Program-made: the position numbers and the translations under genes
The notes under the pieces: model-generated
What the model saw: the letters and a program-made list of their open reading frames with translations, nothing else
Database searches by the model: none
What the model was told of the DNA's origin: nothing
Assembly (NCBI GenBank): GCA_910587545.1
Contig: CAJUMI010000030.1
Coordinates: 1-28,598 of the forward strand
From: an uncultured Muribaculaceae bacterium
GTDB taxonomy: Bacteria > Bacteroidota > Bacteroidia > Bacteroidales > Muribaculaceae
Direction: 5' to 3'
DNA length: 28,598 nt
In this document: one piece after another, positions 1 through 7,671 of the stretch
Position numbering within the stretch: the stretch's first letter is position 1
How the letters are laid out: each line of letters starts with the position of its first letter

Positions 1-248
1 ATGCCTCTGCATGGCTTGCTTCCCGAAAGCGAGTGCAAAGTTAGGCACTTTTTAATTCCCCACCAAATATTTTGGAATGTTTTTTCAAATATATTTTTTG
101 ATTTTTTCAATCAGGCTGTAAACCAGCAAAATATAAATTACACTATTTTGACGCACTCTTTCCATCAAACGACAAAGCCGGAAATGAGCACGAATAATAG
201 TCGCACAAAAAGTTTTTTCATTTCATCTATTTTAACATTCGAAAAGTG
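1..248. other. Intergenic region at left edge
   Basis: No convincing gene lies here. An open frame from base 1 to 333 on the plus strand runs into the antisense of the LysR gene, has no family resemblance and is probably chance. The region contains the outward promoter at 36-67, an A/T-rich tract, and the downstream flank of the LysR gene (stop at 249). No clear terminator hairpin is visible after LysR. Confidence 0.5.
36..67 (-). promoter_or_regulatory. Bacteroidetes-type promoter facing the left edge
   Basis: Read on the minus strand this is TTTG (67-64), a 20-base spacer, then TAACTTTG (43-36). It fits the Bacteroidetes primary sigma-factor consensus (about -33 TTTG, -7 TAnnTTTG) in sequence and spacing. 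A/T-rich DNA lies just upstream (about 68-110), as is common at strong promoters of this phylum. Transcription would start near base 28 and run left out of the window, so a gene probably begins just beyond base 1. Prediction from motif only. Confidence 0.5.
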
Positions 249-1151
249 TCAAATCCAAGCATTCTGGCGTTCGCGTACGGCCATAGATTGGCTGAGCATC
301 TTTAGGAATTCCTGCATTGACCGCTTACGATAAGTGTCTTTGAGTGTATGGATGCAACCCGACATTTCATTTTTAGGAATATCAATTGGTATTGCCTTCA
401 CCCCGGTCTCGTTATGGATTGTAGCTTCCGCAAGCACTGTCACAAAACTGTTCAGCCTGATAAGTTTAAGAAGAATATTGACTTCATTCAGCTCTATTCT
501 GACATTAAATTTATACTGAGTCGGTGACACCACTAGGTCAAACGCATTACGAGCCTGCAAACCTTTTGCCGGCAACGCAAGATCATAACTCTGCAGCATG
601 TCGAGACTAATCCTATCAAATGTAGCCAACGGATGCGATTCACCGACAACTGCGCAAAGACTGTTCTGAAACAGGATATGCGATTCGATCTCCTGATCAG
701 ACAGCGACGGCTTGAATGCAAGGACAAAATCTATCTCACGACGACGCAACAGGTCGATAAGCTCTTCCATCGGCTTATATAATATATTCAGCTTGACTTT
801 AGGATAGGTCTTCATGAACGTCACCAAAGTCTCGGTAAGAATAGGGCTGAAAGAGTAGGTGACTCCAATGTTCAGCGTTCCAGCCAACAAAGAATTAAGA
901 TCACTTATTTTTTCGACGCAAAGCGAAGCTTCATGGAGGGTTGCACGTGCCAGCGGCAGCAATTCGCTGCCGGCTTCGGTAAGCCCGACGCGATGGCTCG
1001 AACGCTGGAATAGTTGGGTGCCAAGCTCCTGCTCGAGCTGCTTGATTTGTTGCGAAAGCGTGCTTTGAGTAACAAACAGAGCCTTGGATGCGTCAGAGAA
1101 ATTAAGCAGTTCGGCGATCTTCACGAAATATTTTAACTGTCGTAATTCCAT
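249..1151 (-). CDS. LysR-family transcriptional regulator
   Basis: A 300-residue protein of standard LysR length. The N-terminal winged helix-turn-helix is clear: MELRQLKYFVKIAELLNFS is followed by a recognition-helix stretch (VTQSTLSQQIKQLEQELG, about residues 27-44) and the typical 'LFxRxxxxVxLTEAG' wing. Residues about 90-290 form the periplasmic-binding-like effector domain. An upstream ATG would add 20 hydrophobic residues, but LysR proteins normally start at this 'M-E-L-R-Q-L' position, so base 1151 is chosen. It follows the split threonine/serine exporter genes on the same strand and may regulate them or the leftward gene beyond the edge. The inducer cannot be told from sequence. Confidence 0.93.
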   Translation of the reverse strand: MELRQLKYFVKIAELLNFSDASKALFVTQSTLSQQIKQLEQELGTQLFQRSSHRVGLTEAGSELLPLARATLHEASLCVEKISDLNSLLAGTLNIGVTYSFSPILTETLVTFMKTYPKVKLNILYKPMEELIDLLRRREIDFVLAFKPSLSDQEIESHILFQNSLCAVVGESHPLATFDRISLDMLQSYDLALPAKGLQARNAFDLVVSPTQYKFNVRIELNEVNILLKLIRLNSFVTVLAEATIHNETGVKAIPIDIPKNEMSGCIHTLKDTYRKRSMQEFLKMLSQSMAVRERQNAWI

Positions 1152-1171
1152 GTAAAAAATATGATGAATGA

Positions 1172-1202
1172 CAAAATTAACATATATCAATAATATAAAC
1201 AA
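1172..1202 (-). promoter_or_regulatory. Candidate promoter of the LysR gene
   Basis: On the minus strand TTG (1202-1200) is followed after 20 bases by TAATTTTG (1179-1172), matching the Bacteroidetes consensus. It predicts a very short leader, starting about 14 bases before the LysR ATG at 1151. It lies in the 56-base gap after the exporter gene, so LysR could be transcribed independently of the exporter. Confidence 0.4.
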
Positions 1203-1207
1203 CATCT

Positions 1208-1699
1208 TCAACGTGTTGCCTGAAATGATATCTTCTTAAACATAAATATCGGCAAAGTCGCCCCGATGACCATGCCCATGAGGATAAACAGGCAGACCAT
1301 GCCGTTGAATGCAAACTGATAGAAATAAAATTCGAATGCCTGTCTTGACTGTCCTAATATACACATGGCAAATCCTCCGAACGATTTATAAGCATAGATT
1401 CCCGGTATCATCGGGAGCAAGGCAGGGAAAAGGCATGTCTCTGCCGGAGTCTTCGCAACAGGCGAGAGCAGAACCGCCAATATGCCGATGACAAATGCAG
1501 CTATAGTCGTGGCAAAGACTATATGGACTCCAAGCATCGACTCTTCCATTAATATATATCGCAACGAGTGTCCGGCTGCGGCTATGAACGCGCAGTAGAG
1601 ATAGGCACGTTTGGGCGGATGGCTGATTGCGGCAAAACCGATAGCAGCTATTGCTGCAAATAATGCATCCTGTAAAATTTGTAGTATCATAATTGTCAA
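1208..1699 (-). CDS. Threonine/serine exporter, C-terminal-type subunit (ThrE_2/DUF3815)
   Basis: A 163-residue integral membrane protein with four to five hydrophobic segments. The stretch 'FPALLPMIPGIYAYKSFGG' in the second half is characteristic of the ThrE_2 (DUF3815) half of ThrE-type exporters, which move threonine and serine out of the cell. In Corynebacterium ThrE both halves are one polypeptide; many other bacteria encode them as two adjacent genes, as here. It starts 7 bases after the stop of the partner gene (1707-2513), so the two are almost certainly co-transcribed. A start three codons downstream (base 1690) is possible. Substrate is inferred from the family. Confidence 0.85.
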   Translation of the reverse strand: MTIMILQILQDALFAAIAAIGFAAISHPPKRAYLYCAFIAAAGHSLRYILMEESMLGVHIVFATTIAAFVIGILAVLLSPVAKTPAETCLFPALLPMIPGIYAYKSFGGFAMCILGQSRQAFEFYFYQFAFNGMVCLFILMGMVIGATLPIFMFKKISFQATR

Positions 1700-1706
1700 T
1701 TACTAT

Positions 1707-2513
1707 TCAAAACATGCCGATGTTCATCAACATCATTCCGGCACAAAGACCTATCGAAAGACAACACGTCAGAACCAAAGCATCGACAAAACGACAGAAT
1801 GCGCATATATAATGACGGTATAGCATGTCACTGAAGGAATTCAGAAACGGTATTCCGGGCACAAGATATAGCACACTCGTACCAAGTGCGACAGGCCCAG
1901 TATTACCGAACGAAAACAACATATCCGTAGATCCGATGACCGACGATACAAACGCACACAGAACAAACACCACCCTTACATCTAATTTTCTGGCAAGAAG
2001 AGTCTGTTTTAACAGATACCCTGCAAATGTGGCAAGAAAGACAACAGCCATCGCCACAGCGTCACCCCCGAACAACCGGCAAAACGATGCATTTGCCGAT
2101 GATGCGAGTAATAGCACTGCCCACGCACTTTGATAAGACGGCACAATAATTTTAGAAAAAAGTTTACATGCATCAGTCAACGATATCGGACTGTCGGCTA
2201 TTTTCCAGCTAAGACGGCTCAGACGGGCATTCATATCAAAATCAATAGCAGAGTTCATGACAGTTGCCGTCGAAGTGAAACGCTCGTCTAAGCAATTATC
2301 TGTTATGGTCAAGTGAATGTGACGCGGCATTATCGTTATGTCAGCTCTTTTGTTGAAAGCTGCCGCAATGCGTCCCACATTCTTCTCAAGCCTTATGCAT
2401 GTCGCACCACATCCGAGCAGCCACGTCGCATATGAAGAAAGGAACACGCACAACTGCTCTGAACTGACATTCGATCTATCAATTGTCGTCGTCGATATCA
2501 TAATCTCTTTCAT
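1707..2513 (-). CDS. Threonine/serine exporter, N-terminal-type subunit (ThrE_1/DUF1212)
   Basis: A 268-residue protein. The N-terminal soluble part has 'LLGCGATCIRLEKNVGRIAAAF', the conserved 'G-x-x-x-x-R-x-E-x-x-V-x-R-I-A' motif of DUF1212, followed by a beta-rich section ('ITIMPRHIHLTITD'). From about residue 125 on there are about five membrane segments. With the following gene it makes a complete split ThrE-type exporter at the inner membrane. The start at 2513 overlaps the 3' end of a small upstream ORF by 35 bases; the alternative ATG at 2501 still overlaps it. Family assignment is firm; the exported substrate is inferred. Confidence 0.87.
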   Translation of the reverse strand: MKEIMISTTTIDRSNVSSEQLCVFLSSYATWLLGCGATCIRLEKNVGRIAAAFNKRADITIMPRHIHLTITDNCLDERFTSTATVMNSAIDFDMNARLSRLSWKIADSPISLTDACKLFSKIIVPSYQSAWAVLLLASSANASFCRLFGGDAVAMAVVFLATFAGYLLKQTLLARKLDVRVVFVLCAFVSSVIGSTDMLFSFGNTGPVALGTSVLYLVPGIPFLNSFSDMLYRHYICAFCRFVDALVLTCCLSIGLCAGMMLMNIGMF

Positions 2514-2685
2514 TATATTTCAAAATGTCACCGGGTATGAAGAATATCTCACTCTCACTTGTAATTTCCAACAAATTAGAATGCTTTTTGCTTGAATTCT
2601 TTTTTAAAGAATGAACTGATTTAAAAATTATCAGTAACGAAACTAATGCCACGACTGAAATCCAGGTGATCAATGCTGTTGTCAT
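2479..2685 (-). CDS. Small single-pass membrane protein (hypothetical)
   Basis: A 68-residue frame with one strong N-terminal membrane segment (about residues 4-22), then a basic stretch and an acidic C-terminus ending in several Asp. I do not recognise a family. In favour of it being real: same strand as the exporter genes, a 35-base overlap with the exporter start that suggests translational coupling, a protein-like hydrophobic/charged layout, and a TAnnTTTG box about 50 bases upstream. Against: short length and no homologue known to me. It may assist the exporter, which is inference. Confidence 0.45.
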   Translation of the reverse strand: MTTALITWISVVALVSLLIIFKSVHSLKKNSSKKHSNLLEITSESEIFFIPGDILKYNERDYDIDDDN

Positions 2686-2736
2686 AATTTTAAGCTTTAA
2701 TTGTCTTATATCTTTTCAAATTTTGATTTACAACAA

Positions 2737-2744
2737 CAAAATTA
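2737..2744 (-). promoter_or_regulatory. Candidate -7 box for the exporter/LysR gene set
   Basis: TAATTTTG on the minus strand, 51 bases before the ATG of the small membrane ORF at 2685. It matches the Bacteroidetes -7 consensus TAnnTTTG, but I see no good TTG at the expected upstream spacing, so only half the signal is present. Confidence 0.3.
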
Positions 2745-2841
2745 CGTCTAACGTTTTAATTTTCTGGCTATTGACATACGAAAGATTCGATAGTTGCAAT
2801 TGAATTTTTCAATCATCACTCCAGATGAACACGCAAAACAA

Positions 2842-2877
2842 AAATAGCAGGCGGAAATAACATCACACCTGCTATTT
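2842..2877 (-). terminator. Intrinsic terminator of secreted protein A
   Basis: A perfect 10-base inverted repeat (AAATAGCAGG at 2842-2851, CCTGCTATTT at 2868-2877) lies downstream of the stop at 2933. On the minus strand the hairpin is followed by a T-rich run (TTTTGTTTTG), the usual layout of a Rho-independent terminator. Confidence 0.7.
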
Positions 2878-2884
2878 ATATTTA

Positions 2885-2913
2885 AGACCCCGTAACCCCG
2901 GGGCACGGGGTCT
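2885..2913 (-). terminator. Second, G/C-rich hairpin after secreted protein A
   Basis: A perfect 9-base inverted repeat (AGACCCCGT at 2885-2893, ACGGGGTCT at 2905-2913) encloses a self-complementary CCCCGGGG. It lies between the gene's stop and the U-tailed hairpin at 2842-2877, giving two hairpins in tandem. It lacks its own T-run and could be an RNA-stabilising 3' stem or part of the terminator. Confidence 0.5.
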
Positions 2914-2932
2914 AATTAGCTACTGCCATAAC

Positions 2933-4516
2933 TTAGCGAATAGAAACTTTTTCAACCTTATTACCGCATTGACGGATATAAATTCCTTTTGAAGGGTTAT
3001 CTACTTTTACACCCTGCAGATTATAATAAACTTCATTCTGACTATCATATGCTTCCAATTCGTAAATACCACTTGAAGACGGAAGTACGATAGTTGTTTT
3101 GCCGTTGGAATCTGCATTACGCCAATTACCCTCGATATAATTCCGCTCAGAGAACAACAATGTCCGTCTCGGAAAACTTATTTTGCCTTCTTTCATGGTG
3201 CCACACATCTTAGAACTTTTTATTTCCTCTAACGATTTACCGGAAGCAAGCGCACGTGCCGCCGTCGAAGATACACGGGCGTCACCGTTGCCACAATAAT
3301 CCGCTCCAACGGGTGACTCTTCCAAAATCACGGCATCGGGATCAGTAGCATCTATAAATATATAATGATTATGCGCATGTTTATCACTGAATGCATCATC
3401 AATATAATCGGGGTATGATTTGCCGTAAGGATTGACTATGCGATAATATCCAGGACGATCTTTCCGTTGCTCCACTGTCACCTGATAAGTTTTAGATTTC
3501 TTGTCTCCATAGAAACCCGAAAGTATGGCATCTGTAAATGTGCCCTGACCGATATTCTCCCACTTGTCAGCATTTTCGGGTATGTTATAAAACTCTCGTG
3601 AAAATACGCCCTTGATGTTGTTATCTTTATCTACCGTAACTACAAAACCTGTATATTTGGTGTTCTCAGCGTCATCCTTTACATATCCCTTCATATAAGC
3701 CGAATATATCACATAATAATCACCGCCGCCAAGATCTTCAATCAAAGGCTGACCGTCGGTCACAGCATTAGCCACCGCCTCGTCGGTCAATTCTCCGGCG
3801 ACACAATCATAATAGGCCTGTTCACATGCACCGCCCACACCATTCCATGTCACAGATTCTCTATCGTTATAGCAAAAAGACGTTACAATCATATCTGAAA
3901 TACGATAGTTCTTTGCTCCAGGCAACTTCAAAGCAAACGCTCCGGAAAGATTGGCATCATCACCTCCATAACGGTTATCCCCAACACAAAGATAGATCTC
4001 TTTTTCTGGGAAGGTGATATAACCGTCAGAGAGTTTCCCCATATGGCCGAGTTCAGCCTGCTCTTCGAGTGAAGAATAACCGTATTCGTCCATTATGGCA
4101 TTATAGTACCCTTTCGACATAACAGTAAGCGATGTCTCTCCGTAGTCATCCCATGCCTCTGCCATCATGATGTCTGACAGCGGTATAAACACAGCTTCTG
4201 GATCCATTGCATTGATATATAAATAATGATCGCGCGATGTATCAAGCACATAGCCGTCCAGCACACCGTACATTGGAGTTTTCTTCCCATAAGGATTGAT
4301 CATCCTGTAATAACCCGGATGAGACTCGCTTTCTTCCACGATCACATCATAAGTCACGGGCTTATCTTTAGTGATAGTTGTGAGAATATCTTCTGTAAAC
4401 TGACATGTGCCGATTGGCTTCCAATCCTTTATTGAACTTGGTTTAATGTGTTCAGGAGTTGCGACAACTGTCAATGCAGCCGCGACAAATGCGATGAAAG
4501 TAAATAATTTTTTCAT
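2933..4516 (-). CDS. Secreted two-module repeat protein (paralogue A)
   Basis: A 527-residue exported protein of unknown function. Residues 1-20 form a signal peptide. Two copies of one module follow, about 32-200 and 319-480. Each opens with W-x-x-I-G and F-T-[ED]-x-I-L, then 'PGYYR-x-[IV]-NPYG', then 'H-[YN]-x-[YF]-I-x-A-x-DP-[ED]-AV', and closes with 'G-x-[IL]-[ST]-FP'. A different domain of about 115 residues lies between them, with four cysteines (215, 231, 238 and earlier 177). Residues about 487-527 form a tail (YYNLQGVKVDNPSKGIYI... then GNKVEKVSIR) common at the C-termini of Bacteroidales exported proteins, probably a short beta-rich sorting or anchoring element. A second protein of the same design is at 21886-23382. 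It stands alone, with its own promoter and terminator. Confidence 0.85.
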   Translation of the reverse strand: MKKLFTFIAFVAAALTVVATPEHIKPSSIKDWKPIGTCQFTEDILTTITKDKPVTYDVIVEESESHPGYYRMINPYGKKTPMYGVLDGYVLDTSRDHYLYINAMDPEAVFIPLSDIMMAEAWDDYGETSLTVMSKGYYNAIMDEYGYSSLEEQAELGHMGKLSDGYITFPEKEIYLCVGDNRYGGDDANLSGAFALKLPGAKNYRISDMIVTSFCYNDRESVTWNGVGGACEQAYYDCVAGELTDEAVANAVTDGQPLIEDLGGGDYYVIYSAYMKGYVKDDAENTKYTGFVVTVDKDNNIKGVFSREFYNIPENADKWENIGQGTFTDAILSGFYGDKKSKTYQVTVEQRKDRPGYYRIVNPYGKSYPDYIDDAFSDKHAHNHYIFIDATDPDAVILEESPVGADYCGNGDARVSSTAARALASGKSLEEIKSSKMCGTMKEGKISFPRRTLLFSERNYIEGNWRNADSNGKTTIVLPSSSGIYELEAYDSQNEVYYNLQGVKVDNPSKGIYIRQCGNKVEKVSIR

Positions 4517-4577
4517 AATTAGCTGTTAGGTTTTATTAACAAATAGAAAAATACTGTCCTTTATTTTTAATATTTGG

Positions 4578-4607
4578 CAAATATACATATATTCACCGTA
4601 ATTACAA
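4578..4607 (-). promoter_or_regulatory. Candidate promoter of secreted protein A
   Basis: On the minus strand TTG (4607-4605), a 19-base spacer, then TATATTTG (4585-4578). This fits the Bacteroidetes consensus and would give a leader of about 55 bases before the ATG at 4516. The 4517-4747 gap is shared with the divergent CNNM/CorC-type gene, for which I find only a TAATTTTG at 4681-4688 with poor -33 spacing. Confidence 0.45.
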
Positions 4608-4747
4608 GCATTTTGCATAGTAATTGTCGATTTTTGCATTAATACAAAGTGTTTGTCCATCCGAACCACAACAATCGAGTTAATTTTGGTGTTAAAATAT
4701 ATCATGATTTCATTATCTGCACTCATACGTTTCGACTTCCTGTTCAC

Positions 4748-6058
4748 ATGCACGACGTTCTCATAATTATAGCTCTTATTCTGCTGAACGGCGTATTCTC
4801 TATGTCGGAAATCGCATTGATTTCAGCCCGCAAATCACGTCTCGCTTCCGATGCAAAACAAGGAAGCCGCGGCGCCCGCGCAGCATTGCAGCTCGCCGAC
4901 GATCCCGACCGCTTTCTCTCGACAATCCAGATAGGAATCACTCTTATCGGCATTCTTACAGGTCTATATTCAGGAGCGGCGCTATCAGAAGATGTGGCCA
5001 ATATTCTTAGCAATATAGGGCTTGATCCTAAAATAAGCCACACCATTGGACAGATCGCCATTGTCATTGTCGTCACTTATCTATCGATCGTCGTGGGCGA
5101 GCTCGTACCCAAACGGATTGGACTTGCCTGTGCAAATTCAGCATCAAAACTGATATCCCGCCCGATGCGTCTGCTATCGATTGTAGCAATGCCGGCGGTA
5201 TGGCTTTTATCTGTATCAACTTCATTAATTGTCAAATTAATAAATATCAGACAAACCGAAAAAAGTGTAACCGAGGAAGAAATTAAATCTCTAATACGAG
5301 ACGGCACTGACGCCGGCGAAGTGCGCAAAGTCGAACAAAACATCATGGAACGGGCATTAATAATGGGCGATCTGCGCATATCGTCGCTAATGACACCCAA
5401 AATCGACATATCGACCTTCACCCTCGACATGTCGGCCGAGCAGATCAGACTAAGGCTTGCTGATGATCTCCACAACTGCTATCCGGTATATTGTGATAAA
5501 TCAGCCAAAACAATCTGCGGCATAGTCACATTGAAACAACTGATACTCACGCTTGACAAGCCGGACTTTTGTTTGGCAGATGTCGTTACTGCTCCGCAAT
5601 ATTTTCCTTCCTCCATGAATGTGTATGACACTCTCGAACACATGAAGAGCATGAATATTCATTTTGCCGTCATATGCGACGAATTCGGCGACATGGCAGG
5701 CGTCATAACTCCGAGCGACATACTGAAAGGACTCGTCGGCACTCTGACATCTGAATCTCCATCTTCCTATATAATAAAAACCGATTCGGGTGACAAATGG
5801 TCGGTCAGCGCCAAAATACCATTCTACGATTTTTTATCCCAATTCAATCTCGAACATATCTATCGGCCGGCATCATATTCAACTCTCGGAGGATTTATTC
5901 TCGAACAGCTCAAATATGTGCCGCGACAAGGTGATAAACTCATTTGGAACAACCTGTCATTTGAAATCAGCAGCATGGACGGCGCAAAAATCAATCGCGT
6001 CAATATCAGTCCATGTCATTCGGGCAATGCCACAACCGACTGTCAGGAAACATCCTGA
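4748..6058 (+). CDS. CNNM/CorC-type membrane protein (hemolysin-like family)
   Basis: A 436-residue protein from ATG 4748; the longer frame from 4649 adds 33 residues without hydrophobic character, so the start directly before 'MHDVLIIIALILLNG' is chosen. The order is DUF21 membrane domain (about 1-190, with 'NGVFSMSEIALISARKSRL' and 'VGELVPKRIGLA'), a CBS pair (about 210-330, with 'HFAVICDEFGDMAGVIT'), and a C-terminal CorC_HlyC domain (about 345-425). The family includes Mg2+/Co2+ efflux proteins and the Bacteroidetes GldE-like proteins. The 'hemolysin' label is historical and does not imply toxicity. A short hairpin spans the stop codon. Ion specificity is not shown by the sequence. Confidence 0.9.
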   Translation: MHDVLIIIALILLNGVFSMSEIALISARKSRLASDAKQGSRGARAALQLADDPDRFLSTIQIGITLIGILTGLYSGAALSEDVANILSNIGLDPKISHTIGQIAIVIVVTYLSIVVGELVPKRIGLACANSASKLISRPMRLLSIVAMPAVWLLSVSTSLIVKLINIRQTEKSVTEEEIKSLIRDGTDAGEVRKVEQNIMERALIMGDLRISSLMTPKIDISTFTLDMSAEQIRLRLADDLHNCYPVYCDKSAKTICGIVTLKQLILTLDKPDFCLADVVTAPQYFPSSMNVYDTLEHMKSMNIHFAVICDEFGDMAGVITPSDILKGLVGTLTSESPSSYIIKTDSGDKWSVSAKIPFYDFLSQFNLEHIYRPASYSTLGGFILEQLKYVPRQGDKLIWNNLSFEISSMDGAKINRVNISPCHSGNATTDCQETS

Positions 6059-6060
6059 CA
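6041..6060 (+). other. Hairpin at the end of the CNNM/CorC-type gene
   Basis: TGTCAGGA (6041-6048) and TCCTGACA (6053-6060) form a perfect 8-base stem with a 4-base loop that includes the stop codon. No T-run follows, so it is at best a weak terminator; it may stabilise the mRNA end. Confidence 0.4.
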
Positions 6061-6113
6061 CGCCTCGTCACCGAGTAAAAATAGTATCGTCCGAAAACAC
6101 AGAATACATGTGG

Positions 6114-6144
6114 TTGCAAGCTTGCGATAATTTCATTACTTTTG
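6114..6144 (+). promoter_or_regulatory. Promoter of lepB
   Basis: TTG (6114-6116), a 20-base spacer, then TACTTTTG (6137-6144): full agreement with the Bacteroidetes -33/-7 consensus. The transcript would start about 24 bases before the lepB ATG at 6175. Confidence 0.58.
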
Positions 6145-6174
6145 CGTTAATTTTCATATTGACTTATTATTACA

Positions 6175-7662
6175 ATGACACAATCCGACAAACAGCAGCA
6201 TAAACAATCTTTCAAAGACGATTTTCTCAACCGCATAAACGGGATCAAGATGACACGCTGGATACGCTTTTCTATCGTAGCCGTTCTTTTCATCGCTTGG
6301 ATGATATGGCTCGGCGAATGGTGGCCGGCGATTTTTCTCGTCCTTCTCTTCGACATATATATCACAGGTTACATTCCGTTCACATGGTGGAAAAAAAGCA
6401 AAAACAAGACTGTACGCAGCGTAATGAGCTGGGTCGACGCCATCGTCTACGCGCTCATTCTCGTCTATTTTGTCTTCAGTTTTGTAGGACAGAACTATCA
6501 GATACCCTCATCGTCACTCGAAAAAACTCTTCTTACCGGTGATTATCTGTGGGTCAATAAGATAACATACGGTCCGCGTGTACCGATGACCCCGGTTCAT
6601 TTTCCGCTCGTTCATAACACCCTACCGATAATCAACACCAAGAGTTATCTTGACCATCCGTCTGTAGGATACCGCCGCCTGAATGGTCTCCGTTCTGTCG
6701 AAAGCGGTGACATCGTAGTGTTCAACTTTCCGGCAGGCGACACCGTAGCCACAAGGTTTGAGTCGAGCCCCGAGTACTACGATATCCTTGTCGACCGCTA
6801 CGGTCGCGATCGGCTACACAAAGACAAGAATACTTTCGGTGACATCATCTACCGACCTGTCGACCGTCGACAGAACTTTGTCAAGCGTGCCGTCGGTCTG
6901 CCGGGTGAACGTATACGCATAGTCAACGACACAATCTACATCAACGGAGTTGCCCAGCCGATGCCAAAAAATGTGCAGTTCAATTATATAGTGGCTCTCT
7001 CTTCGCCTCTGTCTCCCGAGATGATCTACGATCTCGGCATAGCCGAAGGCGACTGTGAGGACATAAACGCAGGTCTCACAGCTATCGACCGCGCAAACCT
7101 ACTGACATGGATGCCGAGGGCTGACATCAATTCACATTTTTATGCCATGCCTATGACTGAAGCAATGATAGAGACCCTCAATACAAAAGGCATGATCAAA
7201 GACATGATCAAGACCTCGGCTCTGATCGCTCCCGGAACGCAGGGAGCATATCTTTATCCTAAAGGTATAGCCGCCGACTGGTCGCTCAGCAACTATGGCG
7301 GCGACGAGGGCCTATTGATACCCGCCAAAGGCTTGACCATACCTCTGAACGAGACTACCTGGGCCACATATCACCGTGCAATCCGCAACTACGAAGGCCA
7401 TCACGACGCATACATAAGAGACGGCATAGTCTATATAGACGGTAAACCGGCCGACAGCTACACCTTCGACATGGACTATTACTTTATGATGGGTGACAAC
7501 CGCGACAATTCGCAGGACTCCCGCTTCTGGGGATTTGTACCCGAAGACCATATTGTCGGCACCCCGGTATTTGTTCTGATATCATTTGACAAAGACCGCA
7601 GCATCTTTAACGGCGGCATACGCTGGAACCGCATTTTACGTGATGCCAACCCGGACAAATGA
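6175..7662 (+). CDS. lepB: Signal peptidase I
   Basis: A 495-residue inner-membrane serine protease that removes signal peptides from exported proteins. Three hydrophobic segments (about 28-46, 50-68, 86-104) precede the catalytic region. Box B is 'QIPSSSLEKTL' with the nucleophile Ser114. Box D 'FVKRAVGLPGE' carries the general base Lys237. Box E 'MGDNRDNSQDSRFWG' lies near the C-terminus (about 439-453). Between boxes D and E there is an insertion of more than 150 residues, which gives the long form usual in Bacteroidetes. Met after the nucleophile is replaced by Leu, also common in the phylum. The WbqC-family gene begins 9 bases downstream, so the two are probably one transcript from the promoter at 6114-6144. 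Confidence 0.95.
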   Translation: MTQSDKQQHKQSFKDDFLNRINGIKMTRWIRFSIVAVLFIAWMIWLGEWWPAIFLVLLFDIYITGYIPFTWWKKSKNKTVRSVMSWVDAIVYALILVYFVFSFVGQNYQIPSSSLEKTLLTGDYLWVNKITYGPRVPMTPVHFPLVHNTLPIINTKSYLDHPSVGYRRLNGLRSVESGDIVVFNFPAGDTVATRFESSPEYYDILVDRYGRDRLHKDKNTFGDIIYRPVDRRQNFVKRAVGLPGERIRIVNDTIYINGVAQPMPKNVQFNYIVALSSPLSPEMIYDLGIAEGDCEDINAGLTAIDRANLLTWMPRADINSHFYAMPMTEAMIETLNTKGMIKDMIKTSALIAPGTQGAYLYPKGIAADWSLSNYGGDEGLLIPAKGLTIPLNETTWATYHRAIRNYEGHHDAYIRDGIVYIDGKPADSYTFDMDYYFMMGDNRDNSQDSRFWGFVPEDHIVGTPVFVLISFDKDRSIFNGGIRWNRILRDANPDK

Positions 7663-7671
7663 AATCGTCAC

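Noticed and set aside
1..333. Plus-strand frame of 110 codons at the left edge
   Set aside because: It has no recognisable domain, ends antisense to the LysR gene, and its first part covers a well-formed outward promoter.
4526..4753. Minus-strand frame of 75 codons in the gap before the CNNM/CorC-type gene
   Set aside because: It occupies the divergent promoter region, contains the promoter of secreted protein A, and is composed of low-complexity A/T-rich codons.
6175..7662. Leu instead of Met after the LepB nucleophile and the large insertion as signs of an unusual peptidase
   Set aside because: Both features are common in Bacteroidetes signal peptidases, and Ser114 and Lys237 are present.
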